A stretch of DNA of 64,000 nt from Tubulanus polymorphus (taxonomy: Eukaryota > Nemertea > Palaeonemertea > Tubulaniformes > Tubulanidae). Positions 32,099 to 41,831 of this stretch are shown here, piece after piece. Both the position numbers and the translations under genes were made by a program. The stretch is taken from positions 16,542,485-16,606,484 of the forward strand of contig NC_134027.1 of NCBI RefSeq assembly GCF_964204645.1. The letters run 5' to 3'. Each line of letters opens with the position of its first letter. Position 1 is the first letter of the stretch. The notes beneath the pieces are model-generated. The model was not told where the DNA came from. It saw only the letters and a program-made list of their open reading frames with translations, and did no database searches.

Positions 32099-33008
32099 AC
32101 GCCGAGTGTTGGCCGGGCCTGGCCACGTCCAAGGGACATGACTCTGGGTGCCTGCCGATGTCTCGGTTGTTTGCCGGCTTCTGCATCAGCATAGAACTTT
32201 CTAGGCTATTTCGCAATCAGTGACAATCAGGTCGCACCGCTGATAGCGTCAGCTTAAGAGGTGAATTCCAGGTCAGAGCGTTTCACATACTTGTATATAC
32301 CGTAAATATCTATGTAAATAACACTTTGTTGTAGGTGCATTATAGCGGTTGGTTTATAGGGGCTGGAGGGGGTTTGCCGGCCCCTTGGCGTGTTTTCCAT
32401 GGTCCACAGGGGTTCTTCTTAGGGTATTTAGGTGGAGAAAAAGCTTTGAGGGGGTACATAGTACACCGGGGTAAGGATGGGCTGCGCCAGAACCGCGGTC
32501 CACAGGGGTTGTCTTCTTAGGGTATTTAGGTGGAGATAAAGCTTTGAGAGGGTACACGGTATACCGGGGTAAGGATGGGCTGCGCCAGAACCGCGGTCCA
32601 CAGGGGTTGTCTTCTTAGGGTATTTAGGTGGAGATAAAGCTTTGAGAGGGTACACGGTATACCGGGGTAAGGGTGGGCTGCGCCAGAACCGGGGTCGGGC
32701 TGCGCCAGAACCGCTATTTTGTATACTACTAATACATTACTGTTCCGTTTCTATATTAACTGTGGAAAAAAGACTCCGATATAGTAACCGTAGTACTATA
32801 GCGTCTATGAATAGCGAGCAAGTATCAGCTGAACATCAATGCGTTTTGCCGTACTATCGACGTTGCAGTACGCGCTTCGAGGAACTGCGGTGGATGACGT
32901 CATTCGTCCGTCCATGACGTACCTTGTTGTGTCTGGTAGCTGTTGCGTCACTTCGCGGTAAATTCTAAACTCAAACTGTGAACTGTTTTGTGCTTAACTT
33001 TCGACTGT
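32099..33008. repeat. 98-bp minisatellite and unique spacer
   Basis: About 3.3 copies of a 98-bp GC-rich unit at 32395-32715; AGGGTATTTAGGTGGAGA recurs at 32421, 32519 and 32617, and GGGCTGCGCCAGAACCG ends each unit. The open frames crossing it on both strands come from the repeat and are not genes. The rest (32716-33008) shows no feature I can support. Confidence 0.85.
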
Positions 33009-33374
33009 TTAGTGTGCGGGGACAGCGGTCTCGAATGAACTTTTTTCCGATTGGGTATCCAGAACTTTAAATGCGGTTTTATGATAAACTATATCATGAA
33101 GTTTAATATGCGTTGTAGTGTCGAACTCTAAGAAATAGTTACTCGTTATAATGAATTGTTTACTAATGTTCTTTTTCAGGATTTGTTCTAGAGGTATCAG
33201 CGGGATATTCACGAGTTGGTTTAAATTCAAAATTTCGGGACGAAATTTAAACTGGATAGGGAGTGTTGATCCACAGGTAGATTTTCGTAGTAACTGAAAA
33301 TGTTTCGTTGTATTTAGAAATGTTCTTAATGTTGTTTCCGTATGCGTGGGGGTTACGTTAAAGCCGTCAGACAA
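33009..33374 (-). CDS. Hypothetical frame, 121 aa
   Basis: An uninterrupted minus-strand frame rich in Thr, Leu and Ile (for example PLEQILKKNISKQF). No motif, signal or membrane segment is recognised, and the reading could belong to an exon or old repeat. No partner frame or homologous copy is seen elsewhere in the window. Listed because it is the only sizeable frame in this stretch and its composition is not simple repeat; it may well be chance. Confidence 0.2.
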   Translation of the reverse strand: MSDGFNVTPTHTETTLRTFLNTTKHFQLLRKSTCGSTLPIQFKFRPEILNLNQLVNIPLIPLEQILKKNISKQFIITSNYFLEFDTTTHIKLHDIVYHKTAFKVLDTQSEKSSFETAVPAH

Positions 33375-34502
33375 GAACGTACTAGTAGTAAGAATTACGA
33401 AAGTTTTTGTTTGATGCTTTCATCTACCAACGCAAGCCATAAATCAGTCTATAAACAACAATTCTTTCTCGGTTCTTCTGCTGTGAGATCTGGCAAACAT
33501 TCAGAAAATCTTTATATAAAACTTTTAAATAGTTGGAACCATATTTGGTTTGGTCGGAACAATGGAGTGTAATGAGGCTCGTGAAGGGATCACGCTGATA
33601 CTTGATGATATTCCCGGCTACTTTCCGTAAAAGGAAAAACCGGAAGTTTAGGAAGATGTGGTTGTTTTGCTTATCCTGTATTAAAATAGAATTAGTTAAA
33701 TTGTAGATAAAATAATTAGTATAAGTATTTCAAATAATTTAAGAATTGACAATCAATCACAATGTATTCCGAATCGTAGTTAATTATAATAATTAAAAAA
33801 AGAAACAATGAATTTGTACTGTAATTAGAAAAGAAAACAATGTTTTGAAAAGATATTTAATTTGAGTAATCTAGATGTTGTTTAAGAACAAATTGTTAAT
33901 AATCGCTAATGTTTTAGAAAAATTAATTTGTGTTAAATGTTAAAACTAGCTGTCTGAAGTTTCTGTTGTCTGTATGCGCTCGTTGGTAATTCACAGACAA
34001 TAGCTGCTCTCTCAACAACGACTAGCAAGGAGTGAGTTGAGGAGGGTTGGAAGGAAAAAGTAAGTTTAGCAAATCAGTATTGAAAATAATTTTAGATCAG
34101 CGAATCATCAAGGCCAAATTCTATATGACCAAAACAGTCATTACAGTAAGGTTGCTGCTCCTTGCCAAAAGTCGAGTGGGAGAATCGGTATTTTAAGAAT
34201 GCCGATTCTTTCTATAAAAGGGACCCGCATCTTGAGAGAGCAGTCAATCGAGAGAATCTGTACCTTAGTAAGACGAGTGTCGACAGCAGGACAGGAGAAC
34301 CTTCGGAACGATAGGGATTCATATACAATAGGGATTAGGAAAATCATTCTTTGTTCAAGGTAAATAAAATATATTATCTTCAATATTATCATCCGGTATT
34401 TCAATTTATTCATTCGGATTTGTGCACGGACACGTTCTCTCGCCAGGGCCTTACTCAAGTATTTTATAGATAACGATTAAAGAGAGGATTGTGACCGGTG
34501 TA
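33375..34502 (+). promoter_or_regulatory. LTR-like or promoter-like stretch
   Basis: AT-rich spacer without a gene. TATAAAAG at 34213-34220 is followed about 150 bp later by AATAAA at 34363-34368, the spacing of an LTR or a small RNA polymerase II unit. I could not find a second copy or clear TG...CA ends, so assignment to an LTR retrotransposon is a guess. The decayed BEL element's RT fragment begins to lose homology at its right edge (about 34513). Confidence 0.3.
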
Positions 34503-37500
34503 TCAATATTTATGCAATCGAAATTGAATCAAAATGGAACAAAGGCCATTAATCAAACAAGGACCTTTATGAAGACAATCGTTTAGACTCGGTTTACCAT
34601 TCTTTCTGCAACTACAATTATAGACAATTCGAATCGGTGTTGTAACACTCTCTTTAACTACTGCGTGGTGAGGTATGCAATGACATGGCTTTTTATTCAA
34701 AACTTCCTCCTCGTCGACCAATTCAATAACACCTCTTTCGATTTGTTTCTGAATTATCTCATTATACTTGATAAGTGATTCAGATGTTAATCTGCGAGCC
34801 ATCGATCTTGTTCTAGATCTACATATACTGTAATTATCAGGTAACTCCAAGTGATCAGATTTCCAAGGTAAACGGGCTATATACCGGCCATCTTGGAATT
34901 CGATGTTATTTTGACAATAGTTATCATAAAAACAAATATCCGTGTCTTTCTCATCAGCAATAATTCTCAAGATCAATATTTTCTTGGTCATGTGAAGTAA
35001 TGACACACATTATTTGGGCGTTAGAATCACACTCATTCATATAAGGACCTGATAATAAGTACCCTAGCTTCCAAACAGCGGTAGGACCTGTACCACGAAT
35101 TACCCGGTCCCCCACAAACGACCAATAACACCAATCAGTACAGAAATTTCAAAGCAGTCCGAATCGACAGTTGTGTTGGCTAGTTTGAGACCTTAAAGGT
35201 AAGGGTATCTATTAACGGCCGATTCAACCTTTGTTGTTAACGGAGATGCCAAAGCTGGATAAACAATAGCATCGACGGCAATTCTTTCACCAATCATGGT
35301 TTCAACAAAAATACGCACTACTTCTAGGTTTCTTTCACTTTGTTTAATTGCACCAAAAGTAGAAACATTGACTTTTTCTGATCTTATGGGTTTAAGACCT
35401 AATTGTTCAACCATTTCTTCAGTCACAAATGATCGAGTCGAACCTTCATCGAATAATAAATTGGCTGAATATGGCGTACATTTCTGACCGTACACATTTG
35501 TAACTGCAGTTTTCAATAGAACTGATTTATTTATTGATACATGCAAAAAAGTTTCCCAAGTCTCCGTTTCTACCTAACGCATGCGCATTAGTCAGAGCTG
35601 GAATTGCTCTAAGTCGAGAAAACGGCACATTGCGCATGCGGCACTACATGTGAGCTACATGTGAACTTTAATGACTAATAGTCGCTGTAGTTTCCATTAG
35701 GTTCGAATCCCGTAAAAATATTGATCTTATTTACGCTGTTCATCTTATAAGCGGCGCTATCAGATTCGAAACCCGAAAATTACTGATCGTATTTCAAGCG
35801 TTACGACATGAACTTTGATGATTAAAGTGTCGCTGGGTTATTGTTTGCCCAGTAAAAAAGTGATAGCATCCCGAATATGAAATAATGAACTTTGATAGCC
35901 CCAGGAATTACTTTTAAGTGCTATTAGGTTCGAATCCCGAACGTGTAGCAGAAAAAAACATTCATCATTTTTAATATACCGATATATATCTTAGATTTTT
36001 AGCTTATGGCAAGACCACTTGAACACCTGTCATTCCCAAAAATACAAATGATCCTATAAGAGGATCATTAAGAGTCTTAAGTGACCAAACAAACTGCGCT
36101 TTTCCGCTGCGCAAAAGTTCACGCAGGTTCATTCCGTTATAGTTCTACGTTTCAGCGTTCTGACATGACTCAGTTTAGGAAAAAATACACATGTAGCGAC
36201 GCATGCGCACGCGACCAATTTCTGGACTTAGAGGATTTCCCCCAACACTTTCTAATGCGCATGCGTTATAAACAGAGACTTTGGAAACTTTACGGTTTTT
36301 GCTTGATACATGCGATTGATGTACTTCATTTGGAGGTTCAAATTCTGATTTATGTGTCTCATTCTCACCAGAAGAGGGCGACTGCTTCTTATCAGTATGT
36401 CGGGAAAAGAATTTCGAGCCACATAAACTAGAATGGTGATTGCCTTTACACCGTTTGCACCGAAACTTCGACTGACACTTGTTAGACAAATGTGGGCCTA
36501 AACAATTAAAACATAATAGTTTAGATTTAACAATGCCAAGTCGTTTTTCTACATCAACTATTTTGCTACAATTTGTCGGATTATGTGTTTCTTTGCAAAA
36601 AACGCAAGAACGTTGCTTGATGTCAGTAGCATTAAAAAATGATTCTGCTGTTGAGGATGTTAAACTAGGTTTATGATTAGAGCGCGCGGACTCCTCTCCG
36701 AGAACAAGAGAATCGAGAACATTAATTTCCATCTGCAATAAGCAACGCAAATCGAAGAGAGAAATATCTAAATTACCGCTATTCTGACGAGCTATATTCT
36801 CTATCACACATTTAAGCAACTTTTTTACAATAAGAGGCACTAACAACTTAGCATAAGTTTCCGGTCCCTGTGCAAGAGCTTGTAGACCACGTACGCATTT
36901 TTCAATTGAATCACAGTACTCGCGTAATGAAATCTGATTATAACTGGGTGGTTTTAACTCTAACATGGCGTTCATATAGGCGTTAACAATCTTATGCTCC
37001 AGGCCATATCTTTCAAGTAGAATATCTATAGCGATACCATAGTTAGCAGTTGTAAGAGTTAAACCAGAAATTGCCCTAGCCGGTTCCCCTTCTAACAGAC
37101 TCCGCAAATAGTTAAATTTCTCAACGTAACTCAAATCCGATACTTGATGTACAGCAGCATTATAGCTGTCCCAGAATTCAGGGAGGTCTTTAATATCGCC
37201 ATAGAATTTATGCAAAGTCAGTTTAGGTAATCTGCTGTGAAAACTAGTTCTTCGAAATTCGTTGGCATCCGGGTTCAATTTCGATGATAAGCGTAAGTGT
37301 GACTTACCAAGGCAGTGAATTATGCGTTCAAGGTCTTCGGTGTACTCAACCGCGTTACTGACTTCCTCTTCCAAATCGTTTAGGGTTGTTAGCTTTAAAA
37401 TCTTTTCGTCGACCTCGCGAATATTTCGTAGTTGACGCTTCAATCCTCCGATGAGCGATTCTATTTCGTCCGATGTTTGAAGGTCGACATCTGCCACAGC

Positions 37501-37620
37501 AAACAATTTGTCCAATTGCGACACCATTTTCGTCACCTGGCCGCGGTGACCACCTCTACTCTTCACCAGCCTAGACAGCTCCTCAGGTGTTTTCGTCATC
37601 CTGGTCACGGCACCAATTTA
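34503..37620 (-). pseudogene. Decayed BEL/Pao element, Gag to partial RT
   Basis: Minus-strand remnant unrelated in detail to the intact copy. Gag runs from ATG 37599 leftward to 36312, with KLTLHKFYGD and a DUF1759-like body, then CCHC knuckles (CVFCKETHNPTNC, CFNCLGPHLSNKC, CKRCKGNHHSSLC). After a 760-bp insertion, the protease region resumes at 35533 (LLFDEGSTRSF, with Glu in place of the usual Ser), followed by a shifted linker and an RT N-terminus (34503-35006) that stops before the catalytic YxDD. The primer site TTGGTGCCGTGACC (minus strand, about 37605-37618) overlaps the start region and borders an LTR. Several stops and shifts; no 3' LTR found. Inactive. Confidence 0.82.
35543..36302. 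mobile_element. 760-bp TIR element with 9-bp target duplication
   Basis: Non-autonomous DNA transposon inside the decayed BEL gag-pol. Ends are inverted: GCAAAAAAGTTTCCC at 35543 and GGAAACTTTACGGTTTTTGC ending at 36302; similarity extends inward about 50 bp through TAACGCATGCGCATTAG / CTAATGCGCATGCGTTA. The direct repeat TTGATACAT flanks it (35534-35542 and 36303-36311). Removing the element and one repeat would leave the surrounding frame open, which confirms the boundaries. A 9-bp duplication points to the Mutator-like superfamily. Inside, AGGTTCGAATCCC appears at about 35699 and 35926, with a weaker copy near 35758; it matches a tRNA-type B box. No transposase. Confidence 0.82.
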
Positions 37621-37899
37621 TGTCGTAGAAAGTACAGACTAGCGAAGATTCGATACCCAAATACCAACAACGGAACCAGCAACGACCAGCGTATGATATG
37701 AAATGCACACAGATTTATTCCTTAACACGTATTTATACCCTGACACAATAACAAACAGTAACAATGATTTTGACCAGTACGGAGAGCATTCTGACTTAAC
37801 AATAGAGTTAATACACACTTTAAATTCAGCTTATGATAAGGATTATCAGTTTTACAACGAGGTTTATACACAGTTTATCGAACGATATTTCCAACAATC
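37621..37899 (-). repeat. LTR fragment of the decayed BEL element
   Basis: Sequence outside the primer-binding site of the decayed BEL, beginning TGTCGTAGAAAG on the plus strand (the complement ends ...CTACGACA). It runs about 280 bp until P2 begins at 37900. An 82-codon plus-strand frame here (37703-37951) spans LTR and foldback and is not a gene. Whether P2 interrupted the LTR or abuts its end cannot be told without the missing partner. Confidence 0.55.
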
Positions 37900-38020
37900 A
37901 GTAAATGGGAATAAGTTGTTTCAAGCCAAAGGTCGAAAGGTCGAAAAATAAATTCTCGCACACTCAATTTATTTTTCGACCTTTCGACCTTTAGCTTGAA
38001 ACAGCTTATTCCCATTTACT
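37900..38020. repeat. 121-bp foldback at the left end of P2
   Basis: Arms AGTAAATGGGAATAAG... (37900) and ...CTTATTCCCATTTACT (38020) are complementary over about 52 bp, including AAAGGTCGAAAGGTCGAAAA, around a short centre TTCTCGCACACTCAA. Only a few mismatches, so a strong hairpin. Immediately inside, CTTAAAACATT...TTCTAAAATCAATTTTA matches (inverted) the inside flank of P1's right foldback, identifying both as ends of the same element family. Confidence 0.88.
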
Positions 38021-38077
38021 CTTAAAACATTAATCTAATAACTTCTAAAATCAATTTTAGTAAAAAATTTGATATTA

Positions 38078-38421
38078 AAATGGAGAGTTAACAAATACAC
38101 AGTGAATTCTTAGATAGAATTAAAGATACTACAAATGCTAAATCTGTAGATTATAACTTTAAGAAGTTAACAGAATTAACAATTCATAAGAAATATTTAA
38201 TTACAAATATTGATACAGTTTCTAACAAATATGGAGATAAATTAGTTATCCTTTTAGAATATGAAGGATTAAAGGGAAATGAATATAAATTCAGAACATA
38301 TTTACCAGATAGATTTCATAGATTATCAAGTGAAGATTTAGAAGAATTATGTTCAGGTGATTTCTATTTCATATATAAAGGTAAGAATGAAAAAGGGCAC
38401 CATGAAAAAGATTTCGAATAA
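38078..38421 (+). pseudogene. End-proximal small soluble protein (about 113 codons), early stop
   Basis: ATG at 38078 in the context TATTAAAATGGA, identical to the start used at P1's opposite end. Codon 4 is TAA; after it the frame is open to 38421. The product is charged, beta-rich by eye (KYLITNIDTVSNKYGDKLVI, ...FRTYLPDRFH) and has no membrane segment. Small beta-barrel nucleic-acid-binding proteins look like this, but I cannot assign the family. First gene after the end, therefore possibly early expressed. Confidence 0.5.
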
Positions 38422-38435
38422 AATATGTAAAATAA

Positions 38436-39195
38436 ACGGTAGAATTAAAATATAGAATATTTGTTGATTCAAGAAGACTTACAAATTATAAATCACATAA
38501 TTTACTAGTACAATTAGATAGAGAATTTAAAAATTGTGTAGATTTGAAATTAGTAAATGTAAGTTTATGTAACTCTTTTTAGAATATTGGATAAATCTAT
38601 TGAACATAGAGACTTTTTAATTCATGACAGAAATAAGAATAGATGGTTTCATCTTTATCTTAAACCAGGATTATATAATTTAGAAACATTAGCTCAAGAA
38701 ATTAATAAAAGAGCACGCTCAAAAATGGGCGCATCAGGATTTGGATTAAGACCGATTTAAAGTGAAAGCTCTGATAAAGTAACAATAAAATTAGGAAATG
38801 AAGATCAACATCAATTTCTAGTTAAAAAACCTTTAGCTAAAATTTTAGGAATAACCCCAGATGTAAGAATACGTAATGCTGATGCTACACCAAACTCAAT
38901 ACCCTTTACACACTTTTACATTTATTGCAATTTAATTGACCCTACAAAGACATTTGAAGCAACTAAAGATACAATTTGTAATTCTGGTTTATTGAATATT
39001 TTACCATTGAAGAATGTTAAAGAATTTGGAACTCAAATAAATTATAATTTAGCCGAGTGTGATTTCAAACCTTGTATTCCTCAATTTAATAATTTTAGAT
39101 TAGTAATTAGAAATCACAATGGATAGTTAATTGATTTGAATAACTTTCCTGTAATTTATGAATTAGTTAAGAAATTTTTTTCACTATATAAATGA
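38436..39195 (+). pseudogene. Putative minor capsid (penton-like) protein, broken (P2)
   Basis: Coding similarity runs from 38436, where the expected start in AAAATAAATGG is now ACG. The frame opens with YRIFVDSRRLTNYKSHN, shifts near 38580, then continues SIEHRDFLIHDRNKNRWFHLYLKPGLYNLETLA and FKPCIPQFNNFRLVI with stops near 38758 and 39126, ending TGA at 39193-39195. Length (about 250 codons) and the position at the head of the structural block suit the single-jelly-roll penton protein of Polintons. That call is inference from size, context and strand-rich sequence. It overlaps the next gene by 4 nt (ATGA). Confidence 0.5.
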
Positions 39196-39533
39196 ATAAA
39201 ACTGTTGGACCGAGTATATGTTTTGGGTTTGATTTTAAACATGGCAAAGAAATGAGAATTAAACTAGATGATGTAATTAATGCTTTTAAAAGTAAATCAT
39301 TTAATAATGCATCAATGATTAATAAAAAAAATTATAATATAGAAAAAGTAATTGATTTAATTAAAACATTTTTAGAATATTATGAATTAAATGAAGATGG
39401 AATTAGCGATGACATTAAAAACATATTTTCTAAAATATATGATAATCATAAAAGTAGTAATGAAATAAATGTTGAAATAATCATAACTAAGTTAACTAAA
39501 TATTTTGAAGATTGTAATTTTTTTGATAAATAA
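39192..39533 (+). CDS. Unknown small protein (113 aa), P2
   Basis: Intact frame beginning in TATATAAATGAAT, overlapping the previous stop. Hydrophilic with helical, Lys/Asn/Ile-rich sequence (KVIDLIKTFLEYYEL...IFSKIYDNHKSS) and no membrane segment or metal motif. Its stop TAA directly precedes the next ATG (TAAATG), so the two genes are abutted without any gap. Not recognised. Confidence 0.6.
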   Translation: MNKTVGPSICFGFDFKHGKEMRIKLDDVINAFKSKSFNNASMINKKNYNIEKVIDLIKTFLEYYELNEDGISDDIKNIFSKIYDNHKSSNEINVEIIITKLTKYFEDCNFFDK

Positions 39534-39755
39534 ATGAGTGATAATAAGTGGATAATAACTGGTTTATATAATGGAGCATTACTATCAGTTGGAACTGTTG
39601 GTTATACAATGGTATTAAAAAAAGTATTCAAAATGGGAAGTATTAATGTTGATAGATTTGATATAAATGATATCTTAAAATTAACGTTAGCAGTTACTTT
39701 ATCTAATTTAACTATTGATTATTTGGAAAAACAAAGATATATTCCTTCTATATAA
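39534..39755 (+). CDS. Small membrane protein (73 aa), P2
   Basis: Intact frame starting directly after the TAA of the gene before. Two hydrophobic stretches (ITGLYNGALLSVGTVGYTMVL and ILKLTLAVTLSNLTI) could span a membrane, with a basic loop between. Short, unnamed; the setting between virion-type genes suggests an assembly or virion membrane role, which is inference. Confidence 0.6.
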   Translation: MSDNKWIITGLYNGALLSVGTVGYTMVLKKVFKMGSINVDRFDINDILKLTLAVTLSNLTIDYLEKQRYIPSI

Positions 39756-39779
39756 ATGCGTAATGTTTTTGTTAAATAA

Positions 39780-40220
39780 ATGGCATCTGCAATTATTGCT
39801 ATTATAGGGTCAGCAATAGTTAACGCTTTAGCATTTACAGGTGGCGGATATTTGTTTAAGCATATTGATAAAAATAGTTCATTTGGAGAACAAAGAAGAC
39901 ATAACTTAGCATCAGAGAAATATAATAAAGCTGCAGAAGAATATAGAGAAAAGAGGCAAACCTATATGGATTACATTAACAAAGAATTATATAATCAGAA
40001 AATTTCACATAGAGATTTTCAATCAGTCGATGATGCTATGAGTTTATATAATGCAGTAACAAATGAAAAAAAATTACATCTATATAAACCTAAATTATCA
40101 GATTATTATACCCCAAGTAGTGAACAGAAGAAATATGAAATAATTTGGATTTTAGGTGGAACAGTTATTGTATTTTTGTTGCTAATAAATTTACTAATTA
40201 GTAATTTCTTTTCTAAATAA
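39780..40220 (+). CDS. Two-TM coiled-coil Polinton protein (146 aa), P2
   Basis: Intact frame with start context TTTGTTAAATAAATGGC. An N-terminal hydrophobic helix (IIAIIGSAIVNALAF) is followed by a charged helical middle (EKYNKAAEEYREKRQTYMDYINKEL, then FQSVDDAMSLYNAV) and a C-terminal membrane segment (IIWILGGTVIVFLLLINLL). From memory, proteins with this GSAxxNALAF...KRxxYxDxINxxL...DxAMxxY layout recur in Polintons of cnidarians and other invertebrates; their function is unknown to me. The TAA stop abuts the next ATG (TAAATG). Confidence 0.7.
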   Translation: MASAIIAIIGSAIVNALAFTGGGYLFKHIDKNSSFGEQRRHNLASEKYNKAAEEYREKRQTYMDYINKELYNQKISHRDFQSVDDAMSLYNAVTNEKKLHLYKPKLSDYYTPSSEQKKYEIIWILGGTVIVFLLLINLLISNFFSK

Positions 40221-40650
40221 ATGGATGATAAAGTTGATAATATTGATATTATTCCTCATGATATAAATAAAACTAAATGAAAATTATATTTGGAAAAACA
40301 AATATTAGAATTTGAAAGTGACTTAAAGATAAAAAAGAAAAAATATTTAAAATCTAAAATTATATATTATTTTATTATTAGTGGATCAGTTACAATTAGT
40401 TCTGTAATAACATTTCTAGCATTATGCTCACCATTAACACCTTAAGCTATCTCAATTGGTGTGTAGGTTAAAGTTCAAGTGTTTTAACCGGAATAAGTTC
40501 AAAATTAGATATAAAAAGTAATAAAGAATAAATAAAATCTAATATAAAATAAAATAAATTAAAGAATACATTTGATTATATAATAAGTTTAAATGGTAAT
40601 ATAACAGTTGAAGAACAAGATAAATTATTAAAAGAATTAATTAATTATTA
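40221..40650 (+). pseudogene. Degenerate small membrane/helical protein (P2)
   Basis: ATG at 40221 directly follows a TAA. The frame has a stop at codon 20, then a hydrophobic segment (YYFIISGSVTISSVITFLAL), further stops near 40443 and 40465, a shift, and a recognisable C-terminus (ISLNGNITVEEQDKLLKELINY) ending TAA at about 40650. The order membrane segment, Ser/Lys-rich middle, helical 'I-x-x-E-E' tail resembles, from memory, a small protein frequent in invertebrate Polintons. Clearly inactive. Confidence 0.5.
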
Positions 40651-40667
40651 ATTTTTTTATTATATAA

Positions 40668-41711
40668 ATGGTAGATAGTTTTCCAAAAGCTTTCCAATAT
40701 AATAAATCAATTAAATATAATATTCCTGCAATAGATTTTAATAAAGATATTTCATATAGAAATGTAGTTTTAAATTCATTAATTAATTTCGATATTTATG
40801 TTACTGAAACTAATAATTTTAATGCAAAGATGGAAAATATATTTCAGGTATATTTAATTAATTTAAAAAAAATGAAAGATGAAAAACAATGGTTATTAAA
40901 ATCTAATATGAAGTATTGGCAGAACCAATTAAATTTTGCAGTTTATTGTGTAACAACAGGATGTGGAATTGGTTTAAATGATCATTTGAATAATTCTAAA
41001 TATAAATTAATTCAAAGTTCATTTAGATTCCATAAATACTTTCAAATAAGGTTAATATTAAATGAATTAGAGACACCTTTACCAGGATCTAGGTATTTTA
41101 AAGAATTAGATAATAATATTAATTTATCAAAGTTTTATAAAATTTGTAATGAATTTAATATAGACATAAATAATTCTGATTTAAGAACAAAAATTGGAAC
41201 AATAAGATCACTTCCTTGCCCTAAAAAAATTGTAAAAATATTGTGCACTTCCCATACCATCTAATAGTTTTTATAATATCTATAATAATAAATTAGGTTT
41301 TGGTAAAATATAAACTTTGGATTTAGAAACATTAAATTTCATTAAATTACCGAAATTTTATAATAATTTAAACAAGAAAATAATAATGGTTGGGTTTATT
41401 TTATTTTAGAAAATAGTGAAGGTTTTACTAAAGCTGGTATACAAAGAATAAATCAATCAATTAGAACTTATTTGATATGTATTCTAGGATCACAAGTTGA
41501 AACAAGATCCCCAATAATTGGAAATTTAAATACATCATTTGATCCACAAAAAAAATTTAAAGTTTTATTTGAAGATTCCATTCATAATGATAAAAATAGA
41601 TCAATTCCAGAAAATATAGTCAGGTACCAACATTATTTAGCTAAATCACATGTAAGATTAAATTATTGTATTGGTCCTAATTTATTAATTATTTCTGATC
41701 ATTTAATATAA
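40668..41711 (+). pseudogene. Conserved Polinton protein of unknown function, broken (P2)
   Basis: The first frame (40668-41264, 198 aa) starts in TATATAAATGG and contains KMENIFQVYLINLKKM and WQNQLNFAVYCVTTGCGIG, a strongly patterned Trp/Cys segment. After a shift and a stop near 41310, related coding resumes at about 41380-41711 with FTKAGIQRINQSIRTYLI and CILGSQVETRSPIIG. Together about 345 codons. I recall similar W-Q-x-Q-F-N / T-T-x-C-G-I and R-x-Y-x-x-x-I-L-G-x-Q patterns in invertebrate Polintons but know no function. Confidence 0.55.
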
Positions 41712-41714
41712 AAA

Positions 41715-41831
41715 ATGGGAAATATAATTGGTTATAATAATTTGATTAAAACTGCAACAATAAACAATAAGTTTGGGTTTAATGATATAAATAAAAAAAT
41801 TATCACTGCTCAAAAACTAATGGAAGGTGAA
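41715..41831 (+). pseudogene. Start of the C-terminal anchor membrane protein (P2, part 1)
   Basis: ATG at 41715 (AAAAAATGGG) opens a frame of about 39 codons rich in Asn, Ile and Lys, then runs into a Helitron-like insertion at 41832. The gene resumes at 43105-43200 and, after a second insertion, at 45602-45722. P1 holds only the last third (17958-18160). Confidence 0.6.

Noticed and set aside
32335-32917. Open frames on both strands over the 98-bp minisatellite
   Set aside because: They are produced by the repeat and share no start context or motif.
34141-34458. 105-codon minus-strand frame
   Set aside because: No motif, and it lies over TATA/AATAAA promoter-like sequence; probably chance.
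35575-36268. Shorter TIR element with TA target duplication (ends ACGCATGCGCATTAG)
   Set aside because: Inverted similarity continues outward and a 9-bp direct repeat flanks the longer version, which also leaves the interrupted frame open.
37703-37951. 82-codon plus-strand frame
   Set aside because: Spans an LTR fragment and the P2 foldback; not a gene.
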